Shown here one piece after another: positions 43,567-54,390 of a DNA stretch of 64,000 nucleotides. The translations under genes were made by a program, and so were the position numbers. Within the stretch, counting starts at the first letter, position 1; the number at the start of each line of letters is the position of its first letter. Origin of the DNA: Zoogloea oleivorans. GTDB taxonomy: Bacteria; Pseudomonadota; Gammaproteobacteria; Burkholderiales; Rhodocyclaceae. The notes beneath the pieces are model-generated. The model was not told the DNA's origin and did not search any database. It was given only the letters and a program-made list of their open reading frames with translations. The stretch is taken from contig JAOAUC010000019.1 in assembly GCA_030157785.1 (NCBI GenBank), forward strand, positions 1 through 64,000, in the 5' to 3' direction.

Positions 43567-44963
43567 GCTGCGCTCACTTCCGGCAGACGCTTCACCGCAT
43601 CGATGAACACCTGCGCGCGGTGCGCGTAGTTGCGGAACATGTCGAGACTGGCGCAGGCCGGCGACAGCAGCACCACGTCGCCCGCTGCGGCACGGAGGTT
43701 GGCTTCAAGCACCGCCGCATCCATGTCGACCGCGTGGATCAGCGGAACGCCGCAGCCGGTAACAGCCGCCTCGATGGCCCGCGCATCGCGGCCGATCAAG
43801 ACCACAGCACGGGCATAGCGGGCGAACGCTTCTTTCAGCGGAGAGAAATCCTGCCCCTTGCCGTCACCGCCGACGATCAGCACCACCTTGCGGCGCAGGC
43901 CTTCCAGTGCGGCGACGGTGGCACCCACGTTGGTGCCCTTCGAATCGTCGTAGTAGATGACGCCATCAGCACGCTCGGCAACCTTCTCGACCCGGTGCGG
44001 CAGACCGCGGAAGGCCTTCAGCGCCTCCAGCAGCGGCGCACGCGGCAAGCCGGCGGCTTCGCACAGGGCCAGAGCAGCCAGCGCGTTGGCCACGTTGTGG
44101 CTGCCCGCCAGCTGCATGTGTGCACGGTTGAGGAGTTTTTCGCTGCCACGCACCAGCCATTCGCCGCCGTCGGCATGCAGCACGCCGAAATCGTCGGCAC
44201 CTGCCGGCACATCAACGCCAAAGCTCAGCACCTGGCGGCCCGGCACCGCCATGGCCTTTACACGGGCATCTTCACGATTCAACACCTGCACACCCGAACC
44301 CTGGAAAACCGCGGCCTTGGTGGCTGCGTAATCGTCCAGATCGGTGTAACGATCAAGGTGATCGTCGGTGACATTGAGGACGGTGGCGGAGATGGCATCC
44401 AGCGCGGGGCGAGTCTCCAGCTGAAAACTGGAAAGCTCGAGCACCCACACCTGCGGCAGCGCCTGGCCGGCATCCAGCCGTTCCATCAGCACGTCCAGCG
44501 CGGCCGGGCTGATGTTGCCGGCAACCACACCATCAAGGCCCGTAGCACGAACCATCTCGCCGGCCAGCGTCGTGGTCGTCGTCTTGCCATTGGTGCCGGT
44601 GATGGCAATGATTCTGGTCTCGACACCCGACGCCTTCAGGGCCTCGGCAAGCAGATCCATCTCGCCGACAAGCGGGATGCCTCGTTCCTTCGCAACCTGC
44701 ACCAGCGGCTGGCGGGGGTCGAGCCCGGGGCTGATCGCAATGCGATCGACACCGTCGAGCAGCGCGGCAGAGAACGGGCCAGTGACGATTTCGGCAGCCG
44801 GCGCATTGGCGCGCAGGCGATCCACGCCCGGCGGCGTCTCGCGCGAATCGGCCACCCGCAAGGCCACGCCCTGGCGAGCCAGCCAGCGGGCCATGGCCAA
44901 GCCGGACTCACCGAGCCCGAGAACCAGCGTCAGGGAGGACTTGAAGGGCTCAATGCTCGCCAT
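43563..44963 (-). CDS. murD: UDP-N-acetylmuramoyl-L-alanine--D-glutamate ligase
   Basis: [58 protein letters not shown]. Confidence 0.97.
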   Translation of the reverse strand: MASIEPFKSSLTLVLGLGESGLAMARWLARQGVALRVADSRETPPGVDRLRANAPAAEIVTGPFSAALLDGVDRIAISPGLDPRQPLVQVAKERGIPLVGEMDLLAEALKASGVETRIIAITGTNGKTTTTTLAGEMVRATGLDGVVAGNISPAALDVLMERLDAGQALPQVWVLELSSFQLETRPALDAISATVLNVTDDHLDRYTDLDDYAATKAAVFQGSGVQVLNREDARVKAMAVPGRQVLSFGVDVPAGADDFGVLHADGGEWLVRGSEKLLNRAHMQLAGSHNVANALAALALCEAAGLPRAPLLEALKAFRGLPHRVEKVAERADGVIYYDDSKGTNVGATVAALEGLRRKVVLIVGGDGKGQDFSPLKEAFARYARAVVLIGRDARAIEAAVTGCGVPLIHAVDMDAAVLEANLRAAAGDVVLLSPACASLDMFRNYAHRAQVFIDAVKRLPEVSAA

Positions 44964-44969
44964 ACCCGT

Positions 44970-46058
44970 TCACCGCAGCTTGAGGGTAGACAGCCCGAAC
45001 AGCACGAGCATGATGGTGATGATCCAGAAGCGAACGACCACCTGGGTTTCCTTCCAGCCGCCCAGTTCATAGTGATGGTGCAGTGGCGCCATGCGGAAGA
45101 TGCGCTTGCCGCCGGTGTACTTGAAGTACAGCACCTGGACCATCACCGACAGGGCTTCGGCCACAAACAGGCCGCCCATGATGAAAAGCACGATTTCCTG
45201 GCGGACGATCACCGCGATGGTCCCCATCGCCGCGCCGAGGGCCAGCGCGCCCACGTCGCCCATGAAGACTTCTGCCGGGTAGGCGTTGAACCACAGAAAG
45301 CCGAGACCTGCGCCGGCAATCGCCCCGCAAATCACCGCCAGCTCGCCTGCGCCCTGAATGTAGGGCACGCCGAGATACTTGGAGAAACCCACGTGACCCG
45401 CCACGTAGGCGAAGATCGCCAGCGCTGCACTGACCATCACGGTCGGCATGATCGCCAAGCCGTCGAGGCCGTCGGTGAGGTTCACCGAGTGGCTGGTGCC
45501 GTTGATGACGAAGTAGCTCAGGATGATGAAACCGATCACGCCCAGCGGATAGCTCACCGCCTTGAAGAAGGGCACGATCAGTTCGAGCTGGGCCGGGAGC
45601 GTGGCCGTGAGCCCGAGGAAACTTGCCGCGGCAAGGGCAATCGCCGAGGTCCAGAAATACTTCCAGCGGCTCGCCAGCCCCTTCGGGTCGCGGTACACCA
45701 CTTTCTTCCAGTCATCGACCCAGCCGACCACACCAAAACCGAGGGTGACAAAGAGCACCACCCACACGTACTTGTTGCGCAGATCGCCCCACAGCAGGGT
45801 GGTGACGGAAATCGAGATGAGGATCAGCACGCCGCCCATGGTCGGGGTGCCCGCCTTGGTGAGGTGCGACTTGGGGCCGTCGTCGCGCACGGCCTGACCG
45901 ATTTTCTTGGCGGCCAGCCAGCGGATCACGAGGGGCCCGAAAACCAGCGAAAGGACGAGCGCCGTACCCGCCGCCAGCATGGTGCGCAGCGTGATGTAAC
46001 CGAACACGTTGAAGAAACGCGCATCCTTGCCGAGCCACAGGGCCAGTTCAAGCAGCAT
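44970..46058 (-). CDS. mraY: Phospho-N-acetylmuramoyl-pentapeptide transferase
   Basis: [54 protein letters not shown]. Confidence 0.98.
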   Translation of the reverse strand: MLLELALWLGKDARFFNVFGYITLRTMLAAGTALVLSLVFGPLVIRWLAAKKIGQAVRDDGPKSHLTKAGTPTMGGVLILISISVTTLLWGDLRNKYVWVVLFVTLGFGVVGWVDDWKKVVYRDPKGLASRWKYFWTSAIALAAASFLGLTATLPAQLELIVPFFKAVSYPLGVIGFIILSYFVINGTSHSVNLTDGLDGLAIMPTVMVSAALAIFAYVAGHVGFSKYLGVPYIQGAGELAVICGAIAGAGLGFLWFNAYPAEVFMGDVGALALGAAMGTIAVIVRQEIVLFIMGGLFVAEALSVMVQVLYFKYTGGKRIFRMAPLHHHYELGGWKETQVVVRFWIITIMLVLFGLSTLKLR

Positions 46059-46118
46059 GACGTCGCCCCCGAATCGTTACGGAAGAAACTGCACTCATTC
46101 CTGCACTACAAAAACTCA

Positions 46119-47495
46119 TCAAACCTTCTCCGCGAGGGCGTCGACGACCCGTTCCATCTTCATGAAACGCGAGCCCTTGACGAGCACCACCGTGTTTTCG
46201 TTCAGTTCCGCCTTCACCGCCGCGACGAGATCGTCGAGCCGGGTGAAGTGGTAACCCCCTTCGCCGAAGTTGCGCGCGGCAACCTCGCTCATTTCACCCA
46301 GCCCGAACAGAAAATCGACGCCCTCGCTCTTCGCGTAGCCGCCGATCTCGTCGTGGTACTGGAAACTCTGTTCGCCAATCTCCCCCATGTCGCCGATCAC
46401 CAGGATCTTGCGGCCAGGAGTGGCTGCCAGCACCGCAATACCGGCGCGCATCGAATCGGGGTTGGCGTTGTAGCTGTCGTCGATGACCACGGCACCGCGG
46501 AAACCCTTGCGCAGGTGCAGGCGACCAGCGGTGCCGGTATAGCCGCCAAGCCCTTCGGCCACAGCTTCCAGCGACATGCCCGCAGCCAGGCAAGCCGCTG
46601 CTGCGGCAAGGGCGTTGCGTACATTGTGCTGGCCCGGCACCTGCAGGCGAAAGCGGGTCTCACCCTCCGGCGCGGTCAATATCACATCGCTGGCAAAGCC
46701 GTGGCTCGTGCATCGGGCGCTCACGTCGGCATCGGCAGTCAGACCGAAAGTCAGCGTCCGGCGACCGGCATTGAGGGCCTTCCAGTAGCCGGCAAAAGCG
46801 TCATCGGCATTGATCACGGCCACACCGTCCGGCGCCAGGCCTTCGTAAATCGCGCCCTTCTCCTGCGCCACCTCGTTCACGCTGCCCATGCCCTGCAGGT
46901 GCGCGCGCTGGGCGTTGTTCACCAGCGCCACGGTCGGTCGGGCCAGCTGGGTGAGATAGCCGATTTCGCCGGGATGATTCATGCCCATCTCGATCACCGC
47001 CGAACGATGATTGCCGGACATGCGCAGCAGCATCAGCGGCAGGCCGATGTCGTTGTTCAGATTGCCCTTGGTGGCCAGCACTGCCAGATCGGGGTCGAAA
47101 CCATCCAGGCGGGCCTGGGCACGCAGGATCGCCGCACACATTTCCTTGACGGTGGTCTTGCCGTTGCTGCCAGTCACGCCGATCAGCGGCAGATCGAAGC
47201 GGGTACGCCAGGCGGCAGCAAGCCTGCCGAGGCCAAGCCGGGTGTCTTCCACCACCAGCAGGGGCAAGGGCACCGGATTGCTGGCGGCCCAACTGCGATC
47301 CACCATGGCCGCCACGGCGCCCTGGGACGCCACGCTGGCGATGAATTCATGGCCGTCGAAACGGTCGCCGCGCAGGGCCACGAAGAGCTGATCGGACTGC
47401 ACGCTGCGGGAATCGGTACTGACCGACTGGAAGGAAGCATTGCCGCCCACCGCGGTCCCGTCGGTTGCCAGAGCGGCTTCCTGGAGATCCATCAT
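46119..47495 (-). CDS. murF: UDP-N-acetylmuramoyl-tripeptide--D-alanyl-D-alanine ligase
   Basis: GVTGSNGKTTVKEMCAAIL; IEMGMNHPGEIGYLTQLARPTVALVNNAQRAHLQG; VVIDDSYNANPDSMRAGIAVL. Confidence 0.97.
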   Translation of the reverse strand: MMDLQEAALATDGTAVGGNASFQSVSTDSRSVQSDQLFVALRGDRFDGHEFIASVASQGAVAAMVDRSWAASNPVPLPLLVVEDTRLGLGRLAAAWRTRFDLPLIGVTGSNGKTTVKEMCAAILRAQARLDGFDPDLAVLATKGNLNNDIGLPLMLLRMSGNHRSAVIEMGMNHPGEIGYLTQLARPTVALVNNAQRAHLQGMGSVNEVAQEKGAIYEGLAPDGVAVINADDAFAGYWKALNAGRRTLTFGLTADADVSARCTSHGFASDVILTAPEGETRFRLQVPGQHNVRNALAAAAACLAAGMSLEAVAEGLGGYTGTAGRLHLRKGFRGAVVIDDSYNANPDSMRAGIAVLAATPGRKILVIGDMGEIGEQSFQYHDEIGGYAKSEGVDFLFGLGEMSEVAARNFGEGGYHFTRLDDLVAAVKAELNENTVVLVKGSRFMKMERVVDALAEKV

Positions 47496-49012
47496 TTGAG
47501 TTCTCCCTGGGCGTCATTCCAGGCTTCGAGGGCGGCGCGCGTCTGCTCCACGTCCGAGAACGGATAGCGGACGCCATTGATTTCCTGATAGGGCTCGTGA
47601 CCCTTGCCGGCAATGACGATCACGTCGTCGGGGGCGGCACCCATGATGGCCTCGCGAATCGCCTCGGCGCGGTCGGGAATGATGCGGACGCGTTCGCCGG
47701 CAGCAGCCGCGATTTCACGCAGGATCGCTTCCGGGTCTTCGGCGCGGGGGTTGTCACAGGTCAGCACCACCTGGTCGGCCAGCCGGCTGGCGACTTCACC
47801 CATCAAGGGACGCTTGCCCGGATCCCGCTCGCCGCCGCAGCCGAATACACAGGTCATGCGCCCGCCGCGGGCAGTGACAGTGGCACGCACAGCGGTCAGG
47901 ACCTGTTCGAGCGCGTCCGGCGAATGAGCGTAATCGACCACCACCAGCGGATCGCCGATGCCACCGAGGGTCTGCATGCGGCCCTGAGGCGGCGTCAGGT
48001 CTTCGGCAACGGTCACGGCATCTTCAAGCGAAAAACCGGACGCCATCAGGGTGCCGATCACCGCCAGCAGGTTGGACACGTTGAACTGGCCCACCAGGTT
48101 CGGGTAGAGATCGGCGGACTCGTTGCCACAGCGGGCCGTAAAGCGGATGCCGGCGGCTGTGGTCGTCAGCTTGTCGGCAACAATCACCCGGTTCGCCGGG
48201 GCCGCATCGATATTCGTCGGGATGAGGGTGTAGCCGATCACCTCGATCCCGTGACCGGCCAGGCGGCGGGCCTGCTCCATGCCGAAACGGTCATCGAGAT
48301 TGAGCACCACCGAACGCAGCCCAGGCATATCGAACAGGCGAGCCTTGGCCGCGCCGTAGTTTTCCATGGTGCCGTGGTAATCGAGGTGGTCGCGGGTCAG
48401 GTTGGTGTGCACAGCCACGTCGAAACGCAGACCGTTGAGGCGCCCCTGATCGAGACCGATGGACGACACCTCCATGGCCACCGCCTGGGCGCCGGCCTCG
48501 CGAAAATCGGCCAGCGTGCGATGCACGGTCAGGCTGTCGGGCGTGGTGTTCAGGCTTTCGGAGAGTGCGCCGGGAAAACCGATACCCAGCGTGCCGATCA
48601 CGCCGCACTTGCGGCCAAGGGCGGCGAAGGCGCGGGACAGCCACTGGCTCACCGAGGTCTTGCCATTGGTACCCGTCACGCCCACCAGCCACAGGGCCTC
48701 GGAGGGACGACCATAGACTTCATGAGCCAGATAGCCGGACAGCTCGGCCAGACCATCGACCGGCAGATTCGCCACCTGCAGGGACGCATCCCAGACGTGC
48801 CCGTTACGCTCCCACAATACGGCGGCAGCGCCAGCCTGCACGGCATTCAGAATGAAGCGGCGGCCATCCACCCGATGCCCCGGAAAGGCGAGGAAAATAT
48901 CGCCCGCGCGCACCTGGCGCGAGTCGGCGCACAGGCGTGACACCTCGATGTCTTCGGCGGCCAGCCAGTCGAGAATCTCGCGAACCTTCTGCGGAGGGGC
49001 GCTGGTGCTCAC
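47492..49012 (-). CDS. murE: UDP-N-acetylmuramoyl-L-alanyl-D-glutamate--2,6-diaminopimelate ligase
   Basis: VTGTNGKTSVSQWLSRAF; CDNPRAEDPEAILREI (DNPR motif); VDYAHSPDALEQVL. Confidence 0.97.
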   Translation of the reverse strand: MSTSAPPQKVREILDWLAAEDIEVSRLCADSRQVRAGDIFLAFPGHRVDGRRFILNAVQAGAAAVLWERNGHVWDASLQVANLPVDGLAELSGYLAHEVYGRPSEALWLVGVTGTNGKTSVSQWLSRAFAALGRKCGVIGTLGIGFPGALSESLNTTPDSLTVHRTLADFREAGAQAVAMEVSSIGLDQGRLNGLRFDVAVHTNLTRDHLDYHGTMENYGAAKARLFDMPGLRSVVLNLDDRFGMEQARRLAGHGIEVIGYTLIPTNIDAAPANRVIVADKLTTTAAGIRFTARCGNESADLYPNLVGQFNVSNLLAVIGTLMASGFSLEDAVTVAEDLTPPQGRMQTLGGIGDPLVVVDYAHSPDALEQVLTAVRATVTARGGRMTCVFGCGGERDPGKRPLMGEVASRLADQVVLTCDNPRAEDPEAILREIAAAAGERVRIIPDRAEAIREAIMGAAPDDVIVIAGKGHEPYQEINGVRYPFSDVEQTRAALEAWNDAQGELK

Positions 49013-50769
49013 ATGGCCTCCCGGACGTAAGGAACCGGGGCTGTGCCCTGGCGTGCCACCTGCAGGGGCTTGAGCGGTGCATCGGCGGCAACCCCGAGGG
49101 TACGCAACGCACCACCCATCACCTGCGCGAACACCGGCCCGGCCACGTCACCACCGTAATGCTTGCCGTTGGTCGGCTCATCGATCATCACCGCAACAAT
49201 CAGGCGCGGATCGGAAATCGGCGCGATGCCGACAAATGACGCCACATACTTGAGGGCGTAACGCCCGCCAACCAGTTTCATTGCGGTACCCGTCTTGCCG
49301 CCCACGCGGTAGCCCGGAATATTGGCCTGCGGCGCGGTTCCGCCAGGCTGCACGACCATCTCGAGCATCTGCCGGACTTCCCGCGCGGTCTGCGGTGAAA
49401 ACACGCGGGTGCCGTGCAGTGGCGGTGCGTCCATGCGGGACAGGGACAAGGGCACCAGATCACCGTCTCGGGCGAAGACCTGATAAGCATTGGCCATCTG
49501 CATGAGGCTGACGGAAATGCCGTGGCCGTAAGACATGGTGGCCTGCTCGATCGGACGCCAGCTCTTGGCCGGACGCAGACGGCCGCCTGCCTCGCCGGGG
49601 AATCCGAGCTTGAGCGGGGAACCGAAACCCAGGTCGTCGAACATCTTCCACATCACCTCCGGCGGGAAGCTCAGGGCCATCTTGGCGGCACCGATATTGG
49701 AAGACTTCTGGATGACCTGAGCCACCGACAGGGCGCCATGGGGATGGGCGTCGGAGATGGTGGCAGAGCCGATGGTCATTCGGCCCGGGGCGCAATTGAC
49801 GATGGTATTGGCGGTAAATTTGCCATGATCCAGGGCCATCGCGGCGGTAAAGGGCTTCATCGTCGAGCCCGGCTCATAGGTGTCAGTCAGCGCCCGGTTA
49901 CGGAGCTGGTCACCAGTAAGCTTGACCCGGTTGTTCGGATTGAAGGTCGGCGCATTGGCCAGAGCGAGAACCTCACCGGTCTTCGCGTCGAGAACCACCA
50001 CACCACCGGCCTTGGCCTTGTGCTCGGTCATCGCCTGCTTCAGCGCTGCATGGGCGAGAAACTGGATCTTGTTGTCGATGGACAGGGCCACTTCACGGCC
50101 ATCCTGCGGCGGGCGGATCGACTGCACGTCCTCGACTACGTTGCCACGCCGGTCCTTCACGACCCGGCGGGAACCCGGCTTGCCGGCCAAAGCCGATTCG
50201 AAGGCCAGTTCGATGCCCTCCTGCCCCTTGTCGTCCACGCCAGTAAAGCCCAGCACGTGGGCCATCACGTCACCACCAGGGTAAAAGCGGCGATATTCCT
50301 TCTGGTCGTGAATGCCAGGCAGCTTGAGGGCCGCAATACGGTCCGCCAACTCGGGCGACACCTGACGCTTGAGATAGACGAAATCCTTGTCGGAGCCGAG
50401 CTTCTGATTGACCTCAGCGACATCCATCTCCAGCAGGCCGGCAAGCTGACGGGTCTGGGTCGGATTGAGGCGGGCATCCTCGGGGATCGCCCACAGCGAC
50501 TTGACCGGCGACGAGACAGCCAGCACATCGCCCTGCCGGTCGGTGATCTTGCCACGGGTGGCCGGCACATCCAGCACGCGGGCATAGCGGGATTCGCCCT
50601 TGGCCTGCAGGAACTGATCGTTCACGCCCTGCAGGTAGAACGCCCGGCCGACCAGCGCAAGGGAGCCGCCAAGCAGGCACAGCAGCACGAAGCGCGGCCG
50701 CCAGGCCGGCAACTCCGAACGCAGCAGGGGATTGAGATTGAAGGTGACGCCCTTCTTGGCCTTCTTCAT
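49009..50769 (-). CDS. ftsI: Peptidoglycan transpeptidase FtsI (PBP3)
   Basis: TYEPGSTMKPFTAAMAL (SxxK); YRVGGKTGTAMKL (KTG); start trimmed to MKKAKKGVTFN at 50769. Confidence 0.96.
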   Translation of the reverse strand: MKKAKKGVTFNLNPLLRSELPAWRPRFVLLCLLGGSLALVGRAFYLQGVNDQFLQAKGESRYARVLDVPATRGKITDRQGDVLAVSSPVKSLWAIPEDARLNPTQTRQLAGLLEMDVAEVNQKLGSDKDFVYLKRQVSPELADRIAALKLPGIHDQKEYRRFYPGGDVMAHVLGFTGVDDKGQEGIELAFESALAGKPGSRRVVKDRRGNVVEDVQSIRPPQDGREVALSIDNKIQFLAHAALKQAMTEHKAKAGGVVVLDAKTGEVLALANAPTFNPNNRVKLTGDQLRNRALTDTYEPGSTMKPFTAAMALDHGKFTANTIVNCAPGRMTIGSATISDAHPHGALSVAQVIQKSSNIGAAKMALSFPPEVMWKMFDDLGFGSPLKLGFPGEAGGRLRPAKSWRPIEQATMSYGHGISVSLMQMANAYQVFARDGDLVPLSLSRMDAPPLHGTRVFSPQTAREVRQMLEMVVQPGGTAPQANIPGYRVGGKTGTAMKLVGGRYALKYVASFVGIAPISDPRLIVAVMIDEPTNGKHYGGDVAGPVFAQVMGGALRTLGVAADAPLKPLQVARQGTAPVPYVREAM

Positions 50770-51032
50770 GGCCGCTCCTCGATGGCGATGATCTGCCCTG
50801 ACTGAGGTGGGCGCATCGCGAGTTTCTCGCGAGCGAGTTTTTCGATACGGGCGTGGGCAGCCCAGGTGCTTTGCTCCAGCTGGAGCTGACCCCACTCGAC
50901 TTCCAGTTGCAGGGAACGCTGTTGTTCCCGCTCGACGGCAGCATAAAGCTTGCGCGCCTGATGCTGCGAGGCAACGACGCCAAGGCTGCTCACTACCACC
51001 AGCAGCAACAGGAATCCGGTCAGACGGGCCAT
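50766..51032 (-). CDS. ftsL: Cell division protein FtsL
   Basis: 88 aa, N-terminal TM plus coiled-coil; between rsmH and ftsI. Confidence 0.9.
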   Translation of the reverse strand: MARLTGFLLLLVVVSSLGVVASQHQARKLYAAVEREQQRSLQLEVEWGQLQLEQSTWAAHARIEKLAREKLAMRPPQSGQIIAIEERP

Positions 51033-51036
51033 GGCC

Positions 51037-51969
51037 TCAGTCCTCTTCCTGCTTTTCGGCGATCCGCATTACCGCGCTGCGCGACCGCGGATTGGCTGAC
51101 ACCTCTGCATCGGACGGGCGCACGGGTTTACCGATCAGCGCCAGCTTCGGCCTCGGCATGTCGGCCGCACGCACCGGCAAACGGGCTGGCAACTGCGGCG
51201 GCCGCGACTCGTCACGCATGAAGCGTTTGACGATGCGGTCTTCGAGCGAATGAAAGCTGATCACGACGAGGCGGCCTCCCGGCGCCAGTGCTGCCACAAC
51301 CTGGGGCAGGACTAGCGACAGTTCTTCAAGCTCTTGATTGACGCAAATCCGTAGAGCCTGGAAGGTGCGCGTCGCAGGGTGCTGGCCCGGCTCGCGCTTC
51401 CAGACCGTCTCTTCCACGATCGCGGCAAGCTGTCCAGTGGTCGCAACAGCCCCCCCTGTCCGAGCAGCAATAACCGCCTTTGCAATCTCATAAGCAAACC
51501 GTTCTTCACCGTATTCCCTCAGCACGCGCGTTATGTCGGCGACCGGCGCTTCTGCCAGCCACTCTGCCGCGGTAATCCCGCGGGTCGTATCCATTCGCAT
51601 ATCCAGCGGCGCATCGAACCGAAAGCTCATGCCCCGCTCTGCTTCATCCAGTTGGGGAGACGAAACCCCCAGATCCAGCAGGACGCCGTCCACCTGCGTT
51701 ACACCCCGCTCTGCCAACGCCTCGGCAAAGTCCGAGAACGGCGCATGCACCAGTTCAAACCGAGGGTCACCAATAGCCTGACCGGCAGCCACTGCCACCG
51801 GATCCCGATCAAAAGCGATCAAGCGCCCCTGCGGCCCCAGCTGTGCCAGCACCAGGCGGCTGTGACCACCACGCCCGAAGGTGCCGTCCACATAGATACC
51901 GTCCGGCTTGATGGCCAGACCTTCCACCGCTTCTTGCAGCAGAACCGTGATGTGCGGCGTCGCGCTCAC
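51037..51969 (-). CDS. rsmH: 16S rRNA (cytosine1402-N4)-methyltransferase
   Basis: [66 protein letters not shown]. Confidence 0.97.
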   Translation of the reverse strand: MSATPHITVLLQEAVEGLAIKPDGIYVDGTFGRGGHSRLVLAQLGPQGRLIAFDRDPVAVAAGQAIGDPRFELVHAPFSDFAEALAERGVTQVDGVLLDLGVSSPQLDEAERGMSFRFDAPLDMRMDTTRGITAAEWLAEAPVADITRVLREYGEERFAYEIAKAVIAARTGGAVATTGQLAAIVEETVWKREPGQHPATRTFQALRICVNQELEELSLVLPQVVAALAPGGRLVVISFHSLEDRIVKRFMRDESRPPQLPARLPVRAADMPRPKLALIGKPVRPSDAEVSANPRSRSAVMRIAEKQEED

Positions 51970-52412
51970 AGCGGCAGGTTTTCCCAGCCGGCGGGCATGA
52001 GTTGGTCGCCGAGGGCGAAGATCGCCTCCTGCTGCTTCTGCCAGCCGGCGTCCGACCAGAGTTCGAAGTGATCACCCTGTCCCACCAAATGCACCTGCTT
52101 TTCAAGTTGGGCGAAGTTGCGCAGCTCGGGCGCGATCAGCACGCGGCCGGCCGAATCCACCTCTTCATCGCGGGCAAAACCCACCAGAAGACGTTTCAGC
52201 AATGCGGAATGCTGCTCAAGACTCGATCCGGCAAGCACTTTGCTGCGAATCGGTTCCCAGGCGGGAGCGGGATAAATCAGAAGACAGCGGTGGGGATGAG
52301 CCGTGAGGATCAACTGGTTCTCGGCGAGTTTTGTCAGCGCGTCCCGATGCCGCGCCGGTATCGCCAGGCGACCCTTCGCATCGAGAGTGAGCGCTGCTGC
52401 GCCTTGAAACAT
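51966..52412 (-). CDS. mraZ: Transcriptional regulator MraZ
   Basis: [52 protein letters not shown]; start trimmed to 52412. Confidence 0.95.
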   Translation of the reverse strand: MFQGAAALTLDAKGRLAIPARHRDALTKLAENQLILTAHPHRCLLIYPAPAWEPIRSKVLAGSSLEQHSALLKRLLVGFARDEEVDSAGRVLIAPELRNFAQLEKQVHLVGQGDHFELWSDAGWQKQQEAIFALGDQLMPAGWENLPL

Positions 52413-52449
52413 GATTCCCCCACTTCTGCACTTGGACAAACGGGAAAAA

Positions 52450-52484
52450 CTCACTTTCTCCCACTTTCATCCACTCCATCCCAC
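52450..52484 (-). promoter_or_regulatory. MraZ operator: four direct repeats at 10-bp period upstream of mraZ
   Basis: Minus strand GTGGGATGGA GTGGATGAAA GTGGGAGAAA GTGAG (+ strand CTCAC/CCCAC/TCCAC/CCCAC at 52450/52460/52470/52480). Confidence 0.85.
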
Positions 52485-52760
52485 TTTAGAGCAAAAGAAA
52501 TACACGGTCAAGCTGACCGGAACGTAAATCTCTTTTGGACACAAGTACTTAGAGCAAGGAGGGGGTATTCCGGGAAATCCGCTTATAAATCAATGCTGAT
52601 AGAAAGCATTGCCAAAGTGCTGGATTAATTGCGGGAGCCTCGCCAGCAGCGAGGGGCAAACATCAGCCTTCAAGGCAGGAGGATGTTAAATCGCGTGTCT
52701 CCTGCCGACAGGCAACTGGAACGGGCCGATCGGTGGAGACGAGTGGAGGAAAACGGGAAG

Positions 52761-53150
52761 GGAAGTTCGCCGATAAGCCGGGTTCTGTCGAGCGAACCGA
52801 TCCGGAGATCGGCCCGCCGGGCAATCATTCCTCTGGTCGACGCGTTGCCACGTCGCTCTAGCAGCCTACCCGGGGACTCCGCGAGCAGCGTCAACGTCCC
52901 CCTATTTGGCCTTGCCCCGGATGGGGTTTGCCGTGCCGTCCGTGTCACCACGTCCGCGGTGGGCTCTTACCCCGCCGTTTCACCCTTGCCTGATCTCCGA
53001 AGAGCCATCGGCGGTTTGCTTTCTGTTGCACTTTCCGTCGCTTTGACCCGAAGGCTATGGCGCCCGGCCGTTAGCCGGCATCCTGCTCTATGGGGCCCGG
53101 ACTTTCCTCGATGTGCGAACACACCGCGATTGCCTAGCGAACTTCCCGGC
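52761..53150 (-). ncRNA. rnpB: RNase P RNA, bacterial type A
   Basis: Minus strand 5' GGAAGTTCGC...GAGGAAAGTCCGGGCCCC... and 3' ...CGACAGAACCCGGCTTATCGGCGAACTTCC; P1 ends pair. Confidence 0.93.
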
Positions 53151-53187
53151 GCGCAGTATAGCCGCTATGACCGCGACGCGCCGGGAA

Positions 53188-53625
53188 TCACTCCGACTCC
53201 CGCAAATCGGCAGCCTTGGCGATGACTTCCTCGATAACGCAATCCAGGCGCGAATAGAAACCGGGACTCTTCGAGTTACCCCACGCCGTGATCGAATCCC
53301 CCACCGCAACACCCACATCCAGCTTGCCGCAGCCCTCGTTGCCGGCCAGCCCCGGCAAGCGTCCAGCCACCTTGCGACCGAGATGCCCACCGTTGGCAAA
53401 GACCACCACCACGTCATCCGTCTGCCTATCCACGCCGAGGCTGCGGATACCGATAGCCCGCAACGCGGGGCCATGACGCACCTCCACCTGCTCGGCGATG
53501 GCCGGATCGGTCATCGCCCGACGATCAGGCATCCCGCCCTGCTGGAAATAAAGAACGACACCCACGGCAAGGAGCGTCAGGACACAGAGAGCAATGACAA
53601 GCTTGCGGACATCCATGGCGAACAA
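53188..53625 (-). CDS. Hypothetical protein with N-terminal membrane anchor
   Basis: 145 aa; VRKLVIALCVLTLLAVGVVLYF then hydrophilic domain. Confidence 0.6.
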   Translation of the reverse strand: MFAMDVRKLVIALCVLTLLAVGVVLYFQQGGMPDRRAMTDPAIAEQVEVRHGPALRAIGIRSLGVDRQTDDVVVVFANGGHLGRKVAGRLPGLAGNEGCGKLDVGVAVGDSITAWGNSKSPGFYSRLDCVIEEVIAKAADLRESE

Positions 53626-53694
53626 CGGAAGTTAATTCGCCATTTTCGCGCTTCTCGGCTCCATTTCAGCAAAATAAAACACCCGCCACCAAAG

Positions 53695-53740
53695 CGTAAG
53701 CAAATATTGCCAACAACCCATCTTGTCGTATTTGCTTACG
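53695..53740. repeat. 12-bp perfect inverted repeat in divergent intergenic region
   Basis: CGTAAGCAAATA (53695-53706) ... TATTTGCTTACG (53729-53740), 22-bp spacer. Confidence 0.8.
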
Positions 53741-53817
53741 TGTGTAGCCGCAGCCAACACATATTGGCGCCATTGGGGTGCTGCAATGAAGAAACCAAAG
53801 ACAGGAGTCCTGCCGCG

Positions 53818-54390
53818 ATGAAAACCCGACTCGTCAGCCATGCCCTGCTCGCCGTCCTTGCCGCGGCCAGCGCCCTTGCCACCCAGCCCGCACAGGCCGA
53901 CGGCCCCCGAGGCCGCGGGGGTCCGGGAGGCCATTGGGGGCCGCGCATGCACAACCCTGGCCCGAGCTACTCACATCATGGCTATCACGATGGTCGATGG
54001 GGCCTGTGGTGGCTGGCCGGCGCGACCTGGATGTTCTACCCGCAGGCGGTTTATCCCTACCCGCCGGTAGTGGTTCAACCGGCCCCGGTCGAACCGGTCA
54101 TCATCCAGCCCGCGCCGCAGGCCCCCGTCCAGAACTGGTACTACTGTGACAGTGCGAAGGCCTACTACCCCTATGTGCAGACCTGCACAGAAGGCTGGCG
54201 CGCGGTCCCGGCCTCGCCCCCCGCCAGCGGCCAGAACCCCGCCCCGGCCACCCCACAGAACAACTGGTACTACTGCGACAGCGCCAAGGCCTATTACCCC
54301 TACGTCCAAAGTTGCGCGGAAGGCTGGCGTGCAACACCCGCCAACCCGCCCGGCGGCACACCGAACGCTGAGGGAGGACGACAGCCATGA
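53818..54390 (+). CDS. Secreted/periplasmic protein with duplicated WYYC...YYPYV..C..GW motif
   Basis: Signal peptide MKTRLVSHALLAVLAAASALATQPAQA; two copies of NWYYCDSAKAYYPYVQxCxEGWRA. Confidence 0.7.
   Translation: MKTRLVSHALLAVLAAASALATQPAQADGPRGRGGPGGHWGPRMHNPGPSYSHHGYHDGRWGLWWLAGATWMFYPQAVYPYPPVVVQPAPVEPVIIQPAPQAPVQNWYYCDSAKAYYPYVQTCTEGWRAVPASPPASGQNPAPATPQNNWYYCDSAKAYYPYVQSCAEGWRATPANPPGGTPNAEGGRQP

Noticed and set aside
43497-47567. 1356 aa plus-strand ORF antisense to murD-mraY-murF
   Set aside because: High-GC codon-bias shadow ORF; no domain pattern, His/Gln/Gly/Arg-rich; the opposite strand holds unambiguous dcw genes.
52670-53225. ORFs across 52629-53225 (e.g. 198 aa plus strand)
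   Set aside because: They overlap RNase P RNA; no protein signature.
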